Source of the DNA: Cymbidium sinense | Taxonomy: Eukaryota > Streptophyta > Magnoliopsida > Asparagales > Orchidaceae | Length of the DNA: 64,000 nucleotides | Direction: 5' to 3' | Assembly (NCBI GenBank): GCA_021442155.1 | Contig: CM038214.1 | Location: forward strand, 24,887,808-24,951,807 | Shown: positions 25,001 through 36,761 of the stretch, piece by piece | Layout: each line of letters opens with the position of its first letter | Position numbering within the stretch: position 1 is the stretch's first letter | The notes under the pieces: model-generated | The model's database searches: none | What the model was told of the DNA's origin: nothing | The model's input: the letters and a program-made list of their open reading frames with translations, nothing else | Program-made: the position numbers and the translations under genes

Positions 25001-25841
25001 TTTTTATTATTTTATTTTATTTTATATTTAGGTTTAGGTTAGGTTTTTATTTTAATTTATTATTTTATTTTATTTAGGTTTAGGTTTTTTTATTTATTTA
25101 TTTTTATGTTTTATTTAGTTTTTGTTTAAGTTTTTAGGTTTTTAAGGTTTTTGGTTTAGGGTTTAGGGTTTAGGGTTTTAGGGTTTAGCATTTAGTGTTA
25201 GGGTTTAGGGTTTAGGCTTTAGTTTTTAGGATTTAAGGTTTATGGTTTTTAGGGTTTAGGGATTAGGGTTTAGGGTTTAGGGTTTATGGTTAGCTTAGGG
25301 TTTAGGGTTTATGCTTTAGGGTTTAAGCTTTTTATGGTTTAGGGTTTGGGGTTTAGGGTTAGTTTAGGGTTTAAGGTTTAGGGTTTTAGGGTTTAGGGTT
25401 TAGTTAGGGTTAAGTTTAGGGTTTAGGGTTTAGGGTTTAGGGTTTAGGGTTTAGGTTTAGGTTTTTTTAAATTAAGTAAACCAGTTTTAGGTTTATGTGT
25501 TTATTTTATTTATAGTTTATTTAGTTTATTTTATTTAGTTTATTTTTAATTTTTATTTTATTTATTTATTTTATTTTTATTTTTAGTTTAGGTTTTATTT
25601 ATTTATTTTATAATTAGGTTTTATTTTATTTAGTTTAGGTTTTATTTTAGGTTTATTATTTAGGTTTAGGTTTAGTTTAGTTTATTTAGGGTTTAGGTTG
25701 TTAGGTTTGTTAGGTTTTATTTTAGGGCTTAGGATTTAGGTTTAGGGTTTAGGTTTATGGTTTCTTGTTTTGAGTTTTTAGGATTTAGTTTAGGTTTAAG
25801 ATTTAATTGTTAGTTGTAGTCTAGTTTGGTTTTGGTTTTCT
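22080..25841 (+). repeat. Telomere-like satellite, block 7 (regular about 1-kb units)
   Basis: Boundary motifs lie at 22,247, 23,316, 24,320 and 25,470, giving spacings of 1,069, 1,004 and 1,150 bp. Each unit runs through the same order of TTTAGG/TTTTA words and then a TTTAGGG zone (23.03-23.3, 24.1-24.3, 25.14-25.46 kb). This stretch is the best place to derive a consensus. No gene is seen. Confidence 0.93.
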
Positions 25842-26066
25842 TTAAATAGAACAAATTATTATTTTCTTTTGATTTCATAGTAGTTTTATAGGATAAAAAT
25901 GAGTTTAGAGCAAATTTTAGAACCATCTTACTTATAGTTAAGTTTTATTATTCTTTAATTTCTCCAATTTTGCGTTTTTTATCTCTTATTTATCACTTTT
26001 TACTTTTATTTTAGTTTTGCCTTTATTATTTTGATGGTGATGTTCTTTGTAGGTTCTCATTCTTAG
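25842..26066 (-). pseudogene. GR-RBP fragment (island F), strongly degenerate
   Basis: Recognisable anchors are ATAGAACAAATT at the left, GATTTCATAG, ATGAG...AGAGCAAAT, TTCTTTAATTTCTCCAATTTT (the stop/Trp region), GGTGATGTTCTTTGTAGGTTC (minus strand: NLD..NIT region) and the shared right junction ATTCTTAGG. The order is the same as in islands D and E. Many C positions have become T, or whole words have become TTTAG-like. No frame survives. It sits only about 370 bp after the boundary motif at 25,470, so this unit lost much of its TTTTA zone. Confidence 0.68.
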
Positions 26067-28235
26067 GTTTATGTTTATTATTTATTTTATTTTATTTATT
26101 TATTTTTATTACTTTAGGTTTAGATTTTTAGGTTTAGGTTAGGGTTTAGTTTAGGTTTATATGTTTATTTTATTTTATGTTTTATTTTAGGTTTAGGTTA
26201 GGTTTATTTATTTATTTATTATTTTAGGGTTTAGGGTTTAAGGTTTGGTGCTTAGGTTTTAGGGTTTAGGATTTTGATGGTTTAGTTTTTAGGAATTAGG
26301 GTTTACAATTTAGGGTTGGCTTAGGGCTTAGGATTTGTTTAGGGTTTAGGGTTTAAGCTTTAGAGTTTAGGATTTTTTAAGGTTTAGGGTTTAGGGTTAG
26401 TTTAGGGTGTGCGGTTTAGGGTTGTAGGTTTAGGGTTGTATGTTTAGTGTTTAGGGTTTTGGGTTAGTTTTAGGGATTATCATTTAGGTTTTTTTTTTAA
26501 TTAAGTAAATCGGTAGGTTTATGTTTATTTAGTTTATTTAGTTTTTATTTATTTATTTTAGTTTATTTTTTATTTTATTTATTTTTATTAGGTTTATTTT
26601 TTATTTTTATTTACTTTAGTTTATTTATTTTAGGTTTTTTATTTTTGTTTTGGTTTTTTACTTTAGTTTATTTTATAGTTTTAGGTTTAGATTTATGCTT
26701 ATTTCTTAGTTTACATTTATTTTTATTTTATTTTATATCTTTAGGTTTTATTTTTTATTTTTAGGTTTAGGTTTAGGTTTTTATTTTAGGTTTATTTTTT
26801 GGTTTTATTTTTTAGTTTAGTTTTAGGTTTATTTTGAGTTTATTTTATTTTATTTAGATTATGGTTTAGGTTTTAGGTTTAGGTTTTATTTATTTTCATT
26901 TAGTTTATTTTAATTTAGGTTTAGGTTTATTTTATTTTATTTATTTTATTTTTTATTTGGTTTAGGTTTTTTTTTTTTTAGTTTAGGGTTTAGGTTTTTT
27001 TTAAATTTATTTTTAGGTTTATTTCTTAGGTTTTGGATTTTAATTAGTTTTTATTTTATTTTATTTTAGGTTTATTTTTTTTTTATTTACGTTTAGTTTT
27101 TATTTTATTTGGATTTTTTTATTCATGAGTTTTTTTTTTTTTTTTAGTTTAGTTTAGGTTTTATTTTTTATTTTAGTTTTTTTTATTAGGTTTAGGTTTA
27201 GGTTTTAGTTTTGGTTTTATTTATTTATTTAATTATTTTATTAGGTTTAGGTTTCTTATTTATTTATTTTAGGTTTTTTATTTATTTAGTTTAGGTTTTA
27301 GGTTTTAAGGTTTTTTTAATTTTGATTTGGGATTTAGGGTTTAATGTTTAGGGATTAGGGTTTATGGTTTAGGATTTTAATGTTTGAAGTTTAGGGTTTA
27401 GGGTTTTGTTTTAGGTTTGTAGGGTTAGATGTTTAAATTTTTAATGTTTTTATCTTTTTTTTTTAAATTAAGTAAACTGGTACATTTAGGTTTATCTAGT
27501 TTATTTAGTTTATTTTATTTTTATTTTTATTTTATTTAGTTTAGTTTATTTATTTTGGGTTTATTTATTTTAGTTTAGGTTTTTTATTTTAGTTTATTTT
27601 TTCAGTTCAGGTTTAGGCTTAGGTTTATTTTTTAGTTTATTTTTATTTTTATTTTATTTTTTAGGTTTAGGTTTTATTTTTTTATTTTTAGGTTTAGGTT
27701 TAGGTTTTTATTTTATTTTTTTAGGTTTAAGTTTTAGGTTTTTTTATTTTAGGTTTATTTAGGTTTTATTTTTTTTAGTTAGGGTTTAGGTTTTAGTTAT
27801 TTTATTTTATTTAGGGTTTTTTGGTTTGGTTTAGGTTTAGTGTAGGTTTATTTATTTTAGTTTAGTTTATTTTAGTTTAGGTTTAGGTTTATTTTATTTA
27901 TTTTATTTTAGGTTTAGGTTTTATTTTTTTTTTAGTTTAGGTTTAGGTTTAATTTTTTATTTATTTTAGGTTTATTTTAAGTTTATTTTTTTTAGGTTTA
28001 GGTTTTATTTAGTTTTATTTTATTTTATTTGAGGTTTATTTTATTTTTATTTTAGGTTTAGGCTTTATTTTATTTAGGTTTTGTATTTTTTTTAGTTTGG
28101 TTTAGGTTTTTATTTATTTTATTTTAGTTTAGTTTTTAATTTTTTTATTTTCTTTTTAAGTTTAGGTTTAGGTTTAGGTTTAAGTTTAGCTATAGGTTTT
28201 AGTTTAGGTTTTTATTTTATTTTATTTTTTATTTA
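26067..28235 (+). repeat. Telomere-like satellite, block 8
   Basis: Boundary motifs at 26,499 and 27,476 (977 bp apart), with TTTAGGG zones at 26.22-26.48 and 27.33-27.43 kb. The last unit is interrupted in its TTTTA zone by the L1 insertion at about 28,236. No gene is seen. Confidence 0.92.
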
Positions 28236-28470
28236 GTGATTTAGAGAAACATCAGACATCATTCATCTTGTTCATTCAGTCCATCATCTTTTAACAAACT
28301 CTTTCAAGTACATAATAGTCAACCAGCTACCAAAAAAATAAGCAATAACATAAAATCAACCAACCATTAGGGACACAACAGGTTCTGGACACCACCAAAG
28401 CCACCACCAAAGAGGAATTTCACATCAATGGAAGCATCATGACCTTAACAACATAAACCGGAAAAACCAA
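28236..28470 (-). mobile_element. Distal 3' region of the L1 element
   Basis: C- and A-rich text on the + strand (ACCACCAAAG, ACCAAGACC) resembles that at 30.4-31.5 kb. It is separated from it by the RTE-type fragment. I read it as the outer end of the L1 3' untranslated region, displaced by the nested insertion. No open frame; exact end uncertain. Confidence 0.5.
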
Positions 28471-30410
28471 GACCACAGCACAACAAGCCTTTATCACTAA
28501 GTGGATTGGCTACATGAATCCTTCATCTCCATTGTGTCTTATTGTGTCAAATTCTCATTTAATTCAAGTATACTAAGGTCATTTTTATACATCTTAACAA
28601 AGTCTTTTAGGTCTACTTATACCTTTCTTAACATAAGGCAAATCTAATGCATCTACTCTTAGGGCCATGGATGGAGGAGTTTATGTGGAAACCATCTAGG
28701 TGACTCTCTCTAATCTTATCTACCAGAGTTAACTTTTTTTTTAGAACATACTCATTTTTTGCATTTTATCTCTAAGAGTAAAGTCATCCACGAGCATCCT
28801 CATTAGTAACATAACTTAGTCTTATGCTTCTCTTTTATTGTTAACATTAGTAAGTCATTGAGTCTTACCACCATCTTATAAAATTTTTTTTTAAGTTTAA
28901 GTGGAACTTTTAATGACACAGAGGGAGGATGTTTACTTACCATCCAACTTGAATTTACTAATTACATCTCCATTTATTTCACCATCATTTTGAACAATAG
29001 AGCCTAAATATAAATTTCACTCTTATTAATAACTTGTTCAAATGTCACAACCATTTAGAACTTTACTATTACACTCCATATATTAGTTTTAGATCTACTT
29101 AAATGAAAACCTTTAGTTAATATTTACCTCCATAATTCAAGTTTCTCTTGGACTTTTAGTCTTATAGTTTAGATCCATAGCATACACTAGGTACATCTTT
29201 ATAAATGGTTAGTAGAACATCCATAACTAGTATAGGTTTAAATTATCCTTGATGTAATCCAATTGAAATGGGAAAATATTTTATCCTCCTTGTGTTTGGA
29301 CAAGTTTAGTTTTTATATTTTTTGACTTGAATATAGATATTAATTTTTTCTATTCTAGAACTCTCCAAAGAACATCTTTGAAACTTTATCATAAGCTTTC
29401 TTTATAAATATCATATGTAAATTTTATTTCTTATAATTTCAAACCTCTTAACAAATATATAGCATCCATAGTAGATCTATAGCATGAAACCAAATTGATT
29501 TAGAAACTTTTGTATCACATTATGGTCAATTACTCTCCCATAATTTTAATGTATTTAACTTAATTTTTAATTTATTTTGTGCATCACCTTTATTTTAAAT
29601 ATAGGAACCAACAAACTCTTTCTCCACTCATATTTTTTAGCCTTTAAAATAACATTAGATTTGTAAGCCAAGAAATTTTTAATCTTTAAACATTTACACT
29701 TTATTGGAATATCATCAAGTTTTTTGCTTTTCCACATTTCATTTTCTTTAGTTTATTACTAATGGTAAAATAAAATTTTTATTTGTTTAGGGTATTAGGT
29801 TGCTAAAATCAATCATACATTAGGTCCTTATTGAAAAGTTTATCAAAATATCTCATTATTTTTTTTCAATATCCTTTTCTAAGAAAAGCACTTTATTATC
29901 TTCATCCTTAATACACATGGTTGAACTAGGTCTTTACTTTTTTCTTTGATTTAACTTATACATAAATATTTCACCTTCTTTAGTATCCAATCTATTATAT
30001 AAATCACTAAAAGCTAAATTTTTTGTATCATATATTACTTTCTTAGAATCTCTATGGATTACTTTATATCTTTCTCAATTTTATGAGTTTTACATATAAA
30101 CCAAGTTTTATAATAATGCTTCTTATTTCTTATCTTTTCTTGCACACTCACTACCACCAACTATTTTTTATTAAGAAGCTTTTCCTTTTGATTCTAAGTT
30201 TTTTTAGCAACTTGGTTTAATTTCACTTGCTATTTTTTACATAACATTAGCTTCTTTATGAACATAATTCTAAGCTCTTATAGTTTGCTCTTAAAATATT
30301 TTTTTTATTTGTGTTCTTTAAGTATATCTAATTTAGGACAATGATTTGATTTATTTTTCCTCTTTCAATCTTCCATCTTAAAATCTAAAACTAATTGATG
30401 TTGGGTTTAC
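28471..30410 (-). mobile_element. RTE-clade LINE fragment nested in L1
   Basis: The minus strand carries a decayed plant RTE-type reverse transcriptase. Readable pieces, in order from about 30,030 down, are SDLYNRLDTKEGE.., CIKDEDNKVL, then near 29,500 the finger/palm text QFGFM-like (here INLVSCYRSTMDAIYLLR), DIYKESL..FKDVLWRVLE, and KTKLVQTQGG. The last 40 bases match the typical RTE 3' end, ATGTAGCC.AT/CCAC then AAAGGCTTGTTG, near 28,475. Stops and frameshifts are everywhere and the palm FADD motif is lost. The endonuclease part is missing, so the copy is 5'-truncated. It would have encoded EN-RT for target-primed reverse transcription. Confidence 0.75.
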
Positions 30411-31572
30411 TTAAAACTTTCACTTGAAAAACCAAGACAAAAGAAAAACATAAGAGTTCATGTCTTCCAAACAAACAAGAAAGCTGGTATCACCCAAACC
30501 ATAAAAGGGAAGTAGTAGCGAAGAGAGGAACCATAGCAGAAGCAAACATGACACCAATAAAACAACAAAGGCCAAAACGACCACCATCCAACCAACCCGA
30601 CCATCAAAAAATAACCCAACGATAACATAGCACCTTGACCAACCACCAGCTAGAAAATCCAAATCAATGAAAAGACCAATAGCATCCACATGCCAAAATG
30701 ACCCAAATCAACCAGGAAAATTGTAGAAGTAAACATGACATCCACCACAACCAAAACCAGAAATTCTAATCGGTGAGGTGAATAGCCAAAAATAAAATGG
30801 AGCAAAGACCAAAAAGAGACTAAAACCATCCATCATGAACAGCAAAACAAGAACACCATAAAATAGCCAAAAGGAAGAGAAATATCAATGAGTGCAAACA
30901 TAACCACATCCAAGTTGGGCACTAATACACCAAAAGTCACGGATCCCAAAGCAAAATATGCCACACATCCATCAACCATCCAACCCAAAATAACAAAATA
31001 AAACAATTATAAGAGGAAGACCATTGTAAGAAGACAAAACCACAACCAAAAGAAATAAACCCAAACTAGCAAACCGACCAAAAAATCCAAAAGAAGAAAT
31101 AACATCAATAAATAACCTCCACCTATGAAATCAATCCAAAATTAGGCCACCGACCTCGATTCGACACCAAGAGCGGATAAACCAACCATGACCAACAACC
31201 AACCAACCAACACATCCAATCCACCTAGCCAACTACCATAGTAGCAGAAAATTCAACTCAGTTAAGGATGCAACCAGTCCAGGAATATGGCAAACCCCAT
31301 ACAGAAAATAATAAGCAAAGCCACCACCCAAATAAGGTCATAAAAATAACCAAGCAATAATAATCACTAGGCAAAAAACACCAGGGCAAAAAAACCAAAC
31401 AAGAAGATAGGAACAACTAGGTTAGCACCACAATCAAAAGCAAGAGCTAAAAACAAAACCTAGCACAACCCCAAGAGTGAAAATAAGCAAATGGCCACAA
31501 CCTAAAGAGGGTTTAATAAGTGGAACCAAAAGCAATGGCTCATCAAAAACCACAGAAAAACTAAGCCAAGAA
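30411..31572 (-). mobile_element. L1 3' untranslated region
   Basis: About 1.1 kb of C/A-rich + strand sequence (many ACCAAC and AACCA words) lies directly downstream of the RNase H remnant. Frames on the minus strand here are Trp/Leu/Val-rich antisense artefacts. I see no conserved domain. Position and composition suggest the 3' untranslated part of the L1 copy. Confidence 0.5.
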
Positions 31573-31860
31573 TTATAATCGAGATAAAGTAATCAGTGTT
31601 ATCAAATTGACCAAACCCCAAAGTTTAGGCAAATTTTGATTATTGTCAAATAAAGTGAAATCATTTAAGTTGGCACCTAAAGTAGCCAAGAAAAAAGCAT
31701 TACCTTCATGAAGGATATGGGAAATTATAATGAACTTGAGAAGAAGATTTTTAGTATGATTGAGAAGATAAAATAAATCAGCATTTCCTATTCTATTAGA
31801 GTTTAGCATGTCAGAGCAAGGCATCAACTTCAATCTAGATGTTGAGGAAACCTTTATTCA
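31573..31860 (-). pseudogene. L1 C-terminal RNase H-like remnant
   Basis: An 86-codon open stretch on the minus strand ends the L1 ORF2. It contains IISHILHEGNAFFLATLGA, matching the .H..REGN..AD.LA..GA end of the RNase H-like domain found in many plant L1 elements. The domain would degrade RNA in RNA-DNA hybrids during reverse transcription. The catalytic Asp in the AD motif is not present here. The stretch is followed by 3' UTR-like sequence, consistent with the ORF2 end. Confidence 0.7.
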
Positions 31861-34600
31861 AATAAATTTCAATAGCTTTATTTACATCCATAAGCTCACA
31901 TAAATAATGGAATGGCTTTGAGAGGATATGGAAAGAACATAGTACCTTTATAATACTTAAGAGTACCACCACCATATTTATTGGAAGCAAGAATCATCAA
32001 TATTCACTTTAATCAAATTTTCTTTGGGTTTGATCAATGGATAATCTAACTCTTTTATAAGAGTCAACATCGAGAAATGATACCCAATTTTTTATCCATA
32101 AATTTATAGCCTTTAAAATGAATGTTACTAATAAGATTAGCATTAAACAAAGCATGAATTTTTTCTTTGGTTCTAGAGATCCATTTATGGATCATAGGAA
32201 TACCATGATATTTAGCATCATTTTATACATCCATATGAACTAGATAAGGGTAATAACTAGAACTTTGATATGACCTTTCATAGTTTTTTTCAAAATAGAC
32301 TTCAAGAAGTTGATATATGGAAAGAGATCCATGAAAGAAGTTGGTATTAAATAAATCATCATACCATAACCATAATTTAAACAATAGCACCATTAACAAA
32401 AACATGAATAACATTTTAAAATATGGAACCAACAATAGCACTTTGAAGGCAAATAAAATCCCTTTATTCTAGAGCAAAGAGTTCCACAGGAAGTTATTCA
32501 AAATGCTCCAAGTTAAAACCAAATAAGATATGGGAATGATATTGTTCCAAAGTTAAATGAAAACATTAAAGGAGTTTTTCTTATCTCTAATAAAATTTCA
32601 AACCTCTTTATAAACAAAATCATCATTGTAAGAAAGCTTAAAGAGAATTTGCTAGGTTTGTTAGAGAAAATAAGGATATTTCTAAAGTTATCTAAAAGAA
32701 ATATGGATATAATTCTCAAGTTTGTTTTCATTCCAAGTGTTATTATGCTAGAAAGAGTTAACTTTGATAGGCAGTAGAGTGGGTAGATAAAAGTGAGTCA
32801 ATAAAGCCATTGAAAATCCAATTATCTTGCCAAATGAAAGAAGAACGAATGAATACCCCAAGATATTTAAGGTTCAACAACCCATTTAATGGAGTAAAAC
32901 TTTTCCAAACCATAGAGTCACCAACTTTATAAGCAGATAAGAGGGTGTTTACCTTGGCAATATTTTTTTATCATAAATTAGCCCAAAATGCTATCATTCT
33001 TTCTAAAATTCCACGAGCTTATGAGAAGAGGCAACTTCATGAATCTTTGCGAGACCATCTTCACCCGGGACCACATTTATGCTAGGAAGTCCAATGCATT
33101 CTTTAATAGAATTATTGGATCCCCAAAATATTTATTAAGCGATCAATTCTTAGAGTAGCATTAGTGGTTTATTTGAATCAAATAGATGCATTGAATTATG
33201 GTTTTAAGAATAGTGTAGGGATATTTAAACATAATATTTATTTAAAATTTATTGAATTAAGTCATCAAAAAATGGGATCATTTGGTTTAGGGTTAGTACT
33301 TAGGTGTTGATGTTTAAAGTTAGGATATGAAGATTTGATTAATTTCATTATTGGAGATGCTTAAGAAGTAATAAAATAGCTTTTGTTATTATTATAGATA
33401 TATTTTTACCAAATTTATTTAAATCTTGAGATTTTATATGATGAATAGCATTATAATGAAATCATAGCAAAACTTAAATAGGAAAGCAAAGATTTAGAGT
33501 TAGTAATACATAGGATTGTTTAGAATAGATTTATTTAGATAAGTTTCATAATAAATAGGGAAGATAGGTTTGTCTTAGGCCATGGGAAGAAGAAGTTTAG
33601 GTTATTTTAGTTATTAATACAATTTTTTTTAGGCTAAATTTATTAGTTTAAATTAGAATATGGATAGTTTAGGTTATATTTTCATAAATTTAGGAATATA
33701 ATGTTTATTAGTCTTAGTATCTAAATCATGAATTAATTTTGAGCAAGCGAGTTTATCAATAATAGATCTATTTATTGGTTTGGCTTAGAGATAATTATGA
33801 ATTTTAGGACTAGGTTGGTTTATTTTATAAGGTTATTAGGTTTATAGTTTATATAGTTTAGATTATTTTTTATGTATGAGAATAATAGAAGTGCTAGAAA
33901 AATATTAGGGAAAAGGATTACCATTTATAGTTGTATTTTTTTAATAATAAACTAGCATTTTAAAAATTGGAGTAAATTTGGACCAACAATAGAATCTATT
34001 ATGTTTAAGAACTTTAAAAATTTACTTTATTATGTATTAGTTATTATTTATTGTTTATAATAGAAGGAATCAAGTTTGCGTTTAGAAATAGTTTAACTCT
34101 TATTAAGCATATTTCTAGTATTTAATGGTCAAATCCTTAATATCATTATTTAGTAATATTTATTGTCATCATTAATTTTTGAATATTATTTAGATCTTTT
34201 TTATTAACTAAAGCATGGAAATATCTAGTATTTATCACCATCCACAATATGTTTGCTAGGGTTTTGGTGGCAATAAGACTCTTATATATTGAAAATTAAC
34301 AAGTTTATCTTTTTATCAAGTCCTTAATCTTAGTAGGAGGCATAATAGAGACTTCAAGATCATAAACCAAATTTTCCATTTCTTTGATATTAGCAAAAAT
34401 GTTTTTAAAATAATGCTTGTTTCACAAACCAAGATTTTGTTTAAGTCTTTTAATCTTAAACCAAAATCTATTCATTCCCATAATCAAATTGTTAGGATGT
34501 AAGAGCTTTATTATTATCCACAATATTAAAGAAATCAATATGTTGAATCCACATGTTAGAAATCTAAAATGAAAGAAATTTTTTAATCTATTAGAGTTAT
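31861..34600 (-). pseudogene. L1 ORF2 reverse-transcriptase region, decayed
   Basis: From high to low coordinate on the minus strand, the post-endonuclease linker reads NRFWFKIKRLKQNLGLWNK.. (34,520 to 34,430), then NTRYFHALVNKKDLNNIQKL near 34,210. These are standard plant L1 phrases upstream of the RT fingers. The RT core (about 33.1-34.1 kb) has lost recognisable catalytic motifs and is C-poor on the + strand. Near 32,840-32,790 the post-RT phrase FIWQDNWIFNGFIDSL is readable. Stops and frameshifts break the frame throughout. It would have copied the element's RNA at the nick made by its endonuclease. Confidence 0.72.
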
Positions 34601-34990
34601 CTTCAATAGATACCAAAAAAGGTGCGATCGATAAGGTTACTTAAATGATGGATAGAAGTAATGCCATTGACTAATCCATTGAGTATTAGAAAAGTCCAAC
34701 CATTGCCAAATTCTAGAGTTTTGCCAGTAAAATTTGAACCCTTAAAGCCAATATCAATCAAATTGCAATCAAGGATCATATTGGAAAATTCTTCCATGGA
34801 ATGAATATTAGGAAAGTAACCACCTCTTCATTCAGATGAGAAAAAAATAGTGTCAAAATCTCCACCAACAAACCAAGGTTTATTGATAGAGGTAGCAAAA
34901 TTCATCAAACTATCCCAAAGAAGATTTCTACCAGATCTATTACAAGATGAATAGACAAAAGAGCCTAAAACATATAGTCACCATAAGATA
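34601..34990 (-). pseudogene. L1 ORF2 endonuclease (APE-type) remnant
   Basis: The minus-strand reading from 34,967 contains GSFVYSSCN, INKPWFVGGDFDTIFFSSE, a stop, RGGYFPNIHSMEEFSNM, then LDCNLIDIGFKGSNFTG. This is the apurinic-endonuclease-like domain of plant L1, where PW...GDFN and D..L.D.GF.G..FTW are hallmarks. The catalytic Asp of GDF is retained, but the usual N is D. The final SDH motif is corrupted (HHLSNLIDRTFF). The enzyme would nick target DNA to prime reverse transcription; this copy cannot. Confidence 0.82.
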
Positions 34991-35860
34991 TTTTAGCATT
35001 GACAACATATTTAAAGTCATCAGAATAGAAACCTCCACAAAATTATTCCAAAAACCAAATTTTATTACTAACATTAGAGAAAAATTTATTGAAATCGATC
35101 ATTCTAGCAATATGGTTAATTTTGTTTGCATGAATAAGAGGCTACAAAATAATAAGAAAAGAAATATTATGAATCACAAAGTTTTCTAATCATTACAAAT
35201 AGAGAGGATATCGATCCTCTAACATTCTAAACAAACAAAATAAAACATAAAGAAGTAAATGGGGTTAAGAAAAGGTTGATTAAGAGAGGAGAGGGAGGCC
35301 ACTAGATCTAGTGTTGTACCATTTGGGTTGTTTTAATAATTTTTTTTGTTTAGCATGATAAAAGGAACCATTTCCTTTTCCCATAGAATCATCATCGAGA
35401 AGGATTTAACATTAGTCATAGATATAGGGAAGTCTCTATATAGATGTTAGTTCTCCTTCTTCCAAGCCATTAAATTTATTAAAGTTAAATGAGTATTATA
35501 GCAAGAAATAGATTTATTAAGAAGGCAAGTGTGAACATCTAGCCCTTCTTCTTAATAGTCATATTATTAGACAAAACCAAATATGTTTGAGAATTTAAAT
35601 CATTAAACTAAAAGTATACTCAAGTTTTTCAAACTTGAGAAAAAATCCATATTATCCATTGAATTCAAATGATGCATAACATTGATATCCTCATTAATAT
35701 TTTCAATTAAAGCTTCATTTTCATCAATAAAATTAAGGATCACGAGATTGACTTAGAGAAAAGAATCATCATAAGTTTAGAGATATTATTATTTTCACAT
35801 TAGAAACCTTATTGCAAGAAAAAAATAAAAGGTAAAACATCCATATTAGGAACATTCAAT
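34991..35860 (-). mobile_element. L1 region between zinc-knuckle ORF1 and endonuclease
   Basis: Decayed minus-strand L1 sequence without a usable frame. It should hold the start of the endonuclease domain and the end of ORF1. The phrase DDFKYVVNAKISYGDYMF near 35,010 fits the early endonuclease. The short + strand open frame at 34,947-35,189 is antisense and not a gene. Confidence 0.5.
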
Positions 35861-36240
35861 GAATCCTTTTTTTAATTAACTTTTTGATATTTATCAGTGG
35901 TCGGCCTAGGGTTAGGAACAATAGTTTCCTTAATAGGAATATTCTTTTTTAGGTGAGGATGTAGAATGAAACATTCAGAATTATTATGCTCATGGATTTT
36001 ACAATGAGAACAAAAGAAAGGAAAATTTTGAAAATCAACTTTATGCATATAACCATAATTTTTAGATCCCAACCAAATTTCTTCGAGGTGTTTCTTGGTA
36101 AAGTCTAATTTACAGGATTATCCATAAAGGTTAGATTTCATAATTATTGCACATCAATTTACAAAACAAATAAAGCAACATAAAAAAGAATTCATGATTA
36201 AAAATCCAAACTAAAATGATTGGGGATTCTTCCCAATATC
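35861..36240 (-). pseudogene. L1 ORF1 (gag-like) zinc-knuckle remnant
   Basis: An open stretch from 36,072 down to 35,872 contains FPFFCSHCKIHEHNNSECF. This gives an intact C-x2-C-x4-H-x4-C knuckle at residues 21-34 of the stretch. It resembles the zinc-knuckle end of the plant L1 ORF1 protein (DUF4283/zf-CCHC_4 type), which binds element RNA. The N-terminal domain is not recognisable. It lies on the same strand as, and upstream of, the endonuclease, as expected for L1. Confidence 0.72.
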
Positions 36241-36761
36241 AAATAGTGAGTCCATTTATACCTCATTTTGCATTGAAAACAAAATAAGAATGATAGCAAA
36301 AAACATGAGTAATCCAAATCATTGTGAATCAAAATGTTGGGATTAATTAAACCAATCATAAAAGCACCCAAAGTTTTAGACCATGAAAGAAAGAGAATGT
36401 TTTCTAAATTATCTATGAAGAATAAACTTTCTTAAAGTGAATTCTAATGGCAACAAGCTTTTCCATGTCATGAGAGCACTTAACCACAGACATGCCTAAA
36501 AGTCAAAATAAGTTACAGGACTCACACAACTATATGAGGACATCTTTAAATGATTTTGATCCAAGCTGAACCAAGGTATTGATGCCTAGTTAGATCCAAT
36601 TCATCAATCCATTTAGATCATCGAGAAAATGCAAAAGGTGTCACTCAAGTAAGACACAAAAGCATGCCATGTTCCAAAATGTGAGAATCATATGTCAGCA
36701 TGGTTAGAAAGCCAAAAATGAGAGGAAAAGAATCAACATGAGGTTAAACTTAGCTATGGGC
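36241..36761 (-). mobile_element. Presumed 5' part of the L1 element
   Basis: Ordinary-composition DNA without a recognisable domain, between the ORF1 knuckle and the satellite. By position it is the ORF1 N-terminal part or 5' UTR. The boundary with satellite is sharp at about 36,761. No target-site duplication could be recognised in the repeat flanks. Confidence 0.4.

Noticed and set aside
16164..27480. CRISPR-like regular spacing
   Set aside because: Spacing is about 1 kb, repeats are telomere-like, and the organism is a plant. Nothing resembles short direct repeats with unique spacers.
30420..30689. 89-codon hydrophobic minus-strand frame in the L1 3' region
   Set aside because: Trp/Leu/Val-rich text arises from antisense of C/A-rich sequence. 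Overlapping frames there look alike, and no membrane-protein family is recognisable.
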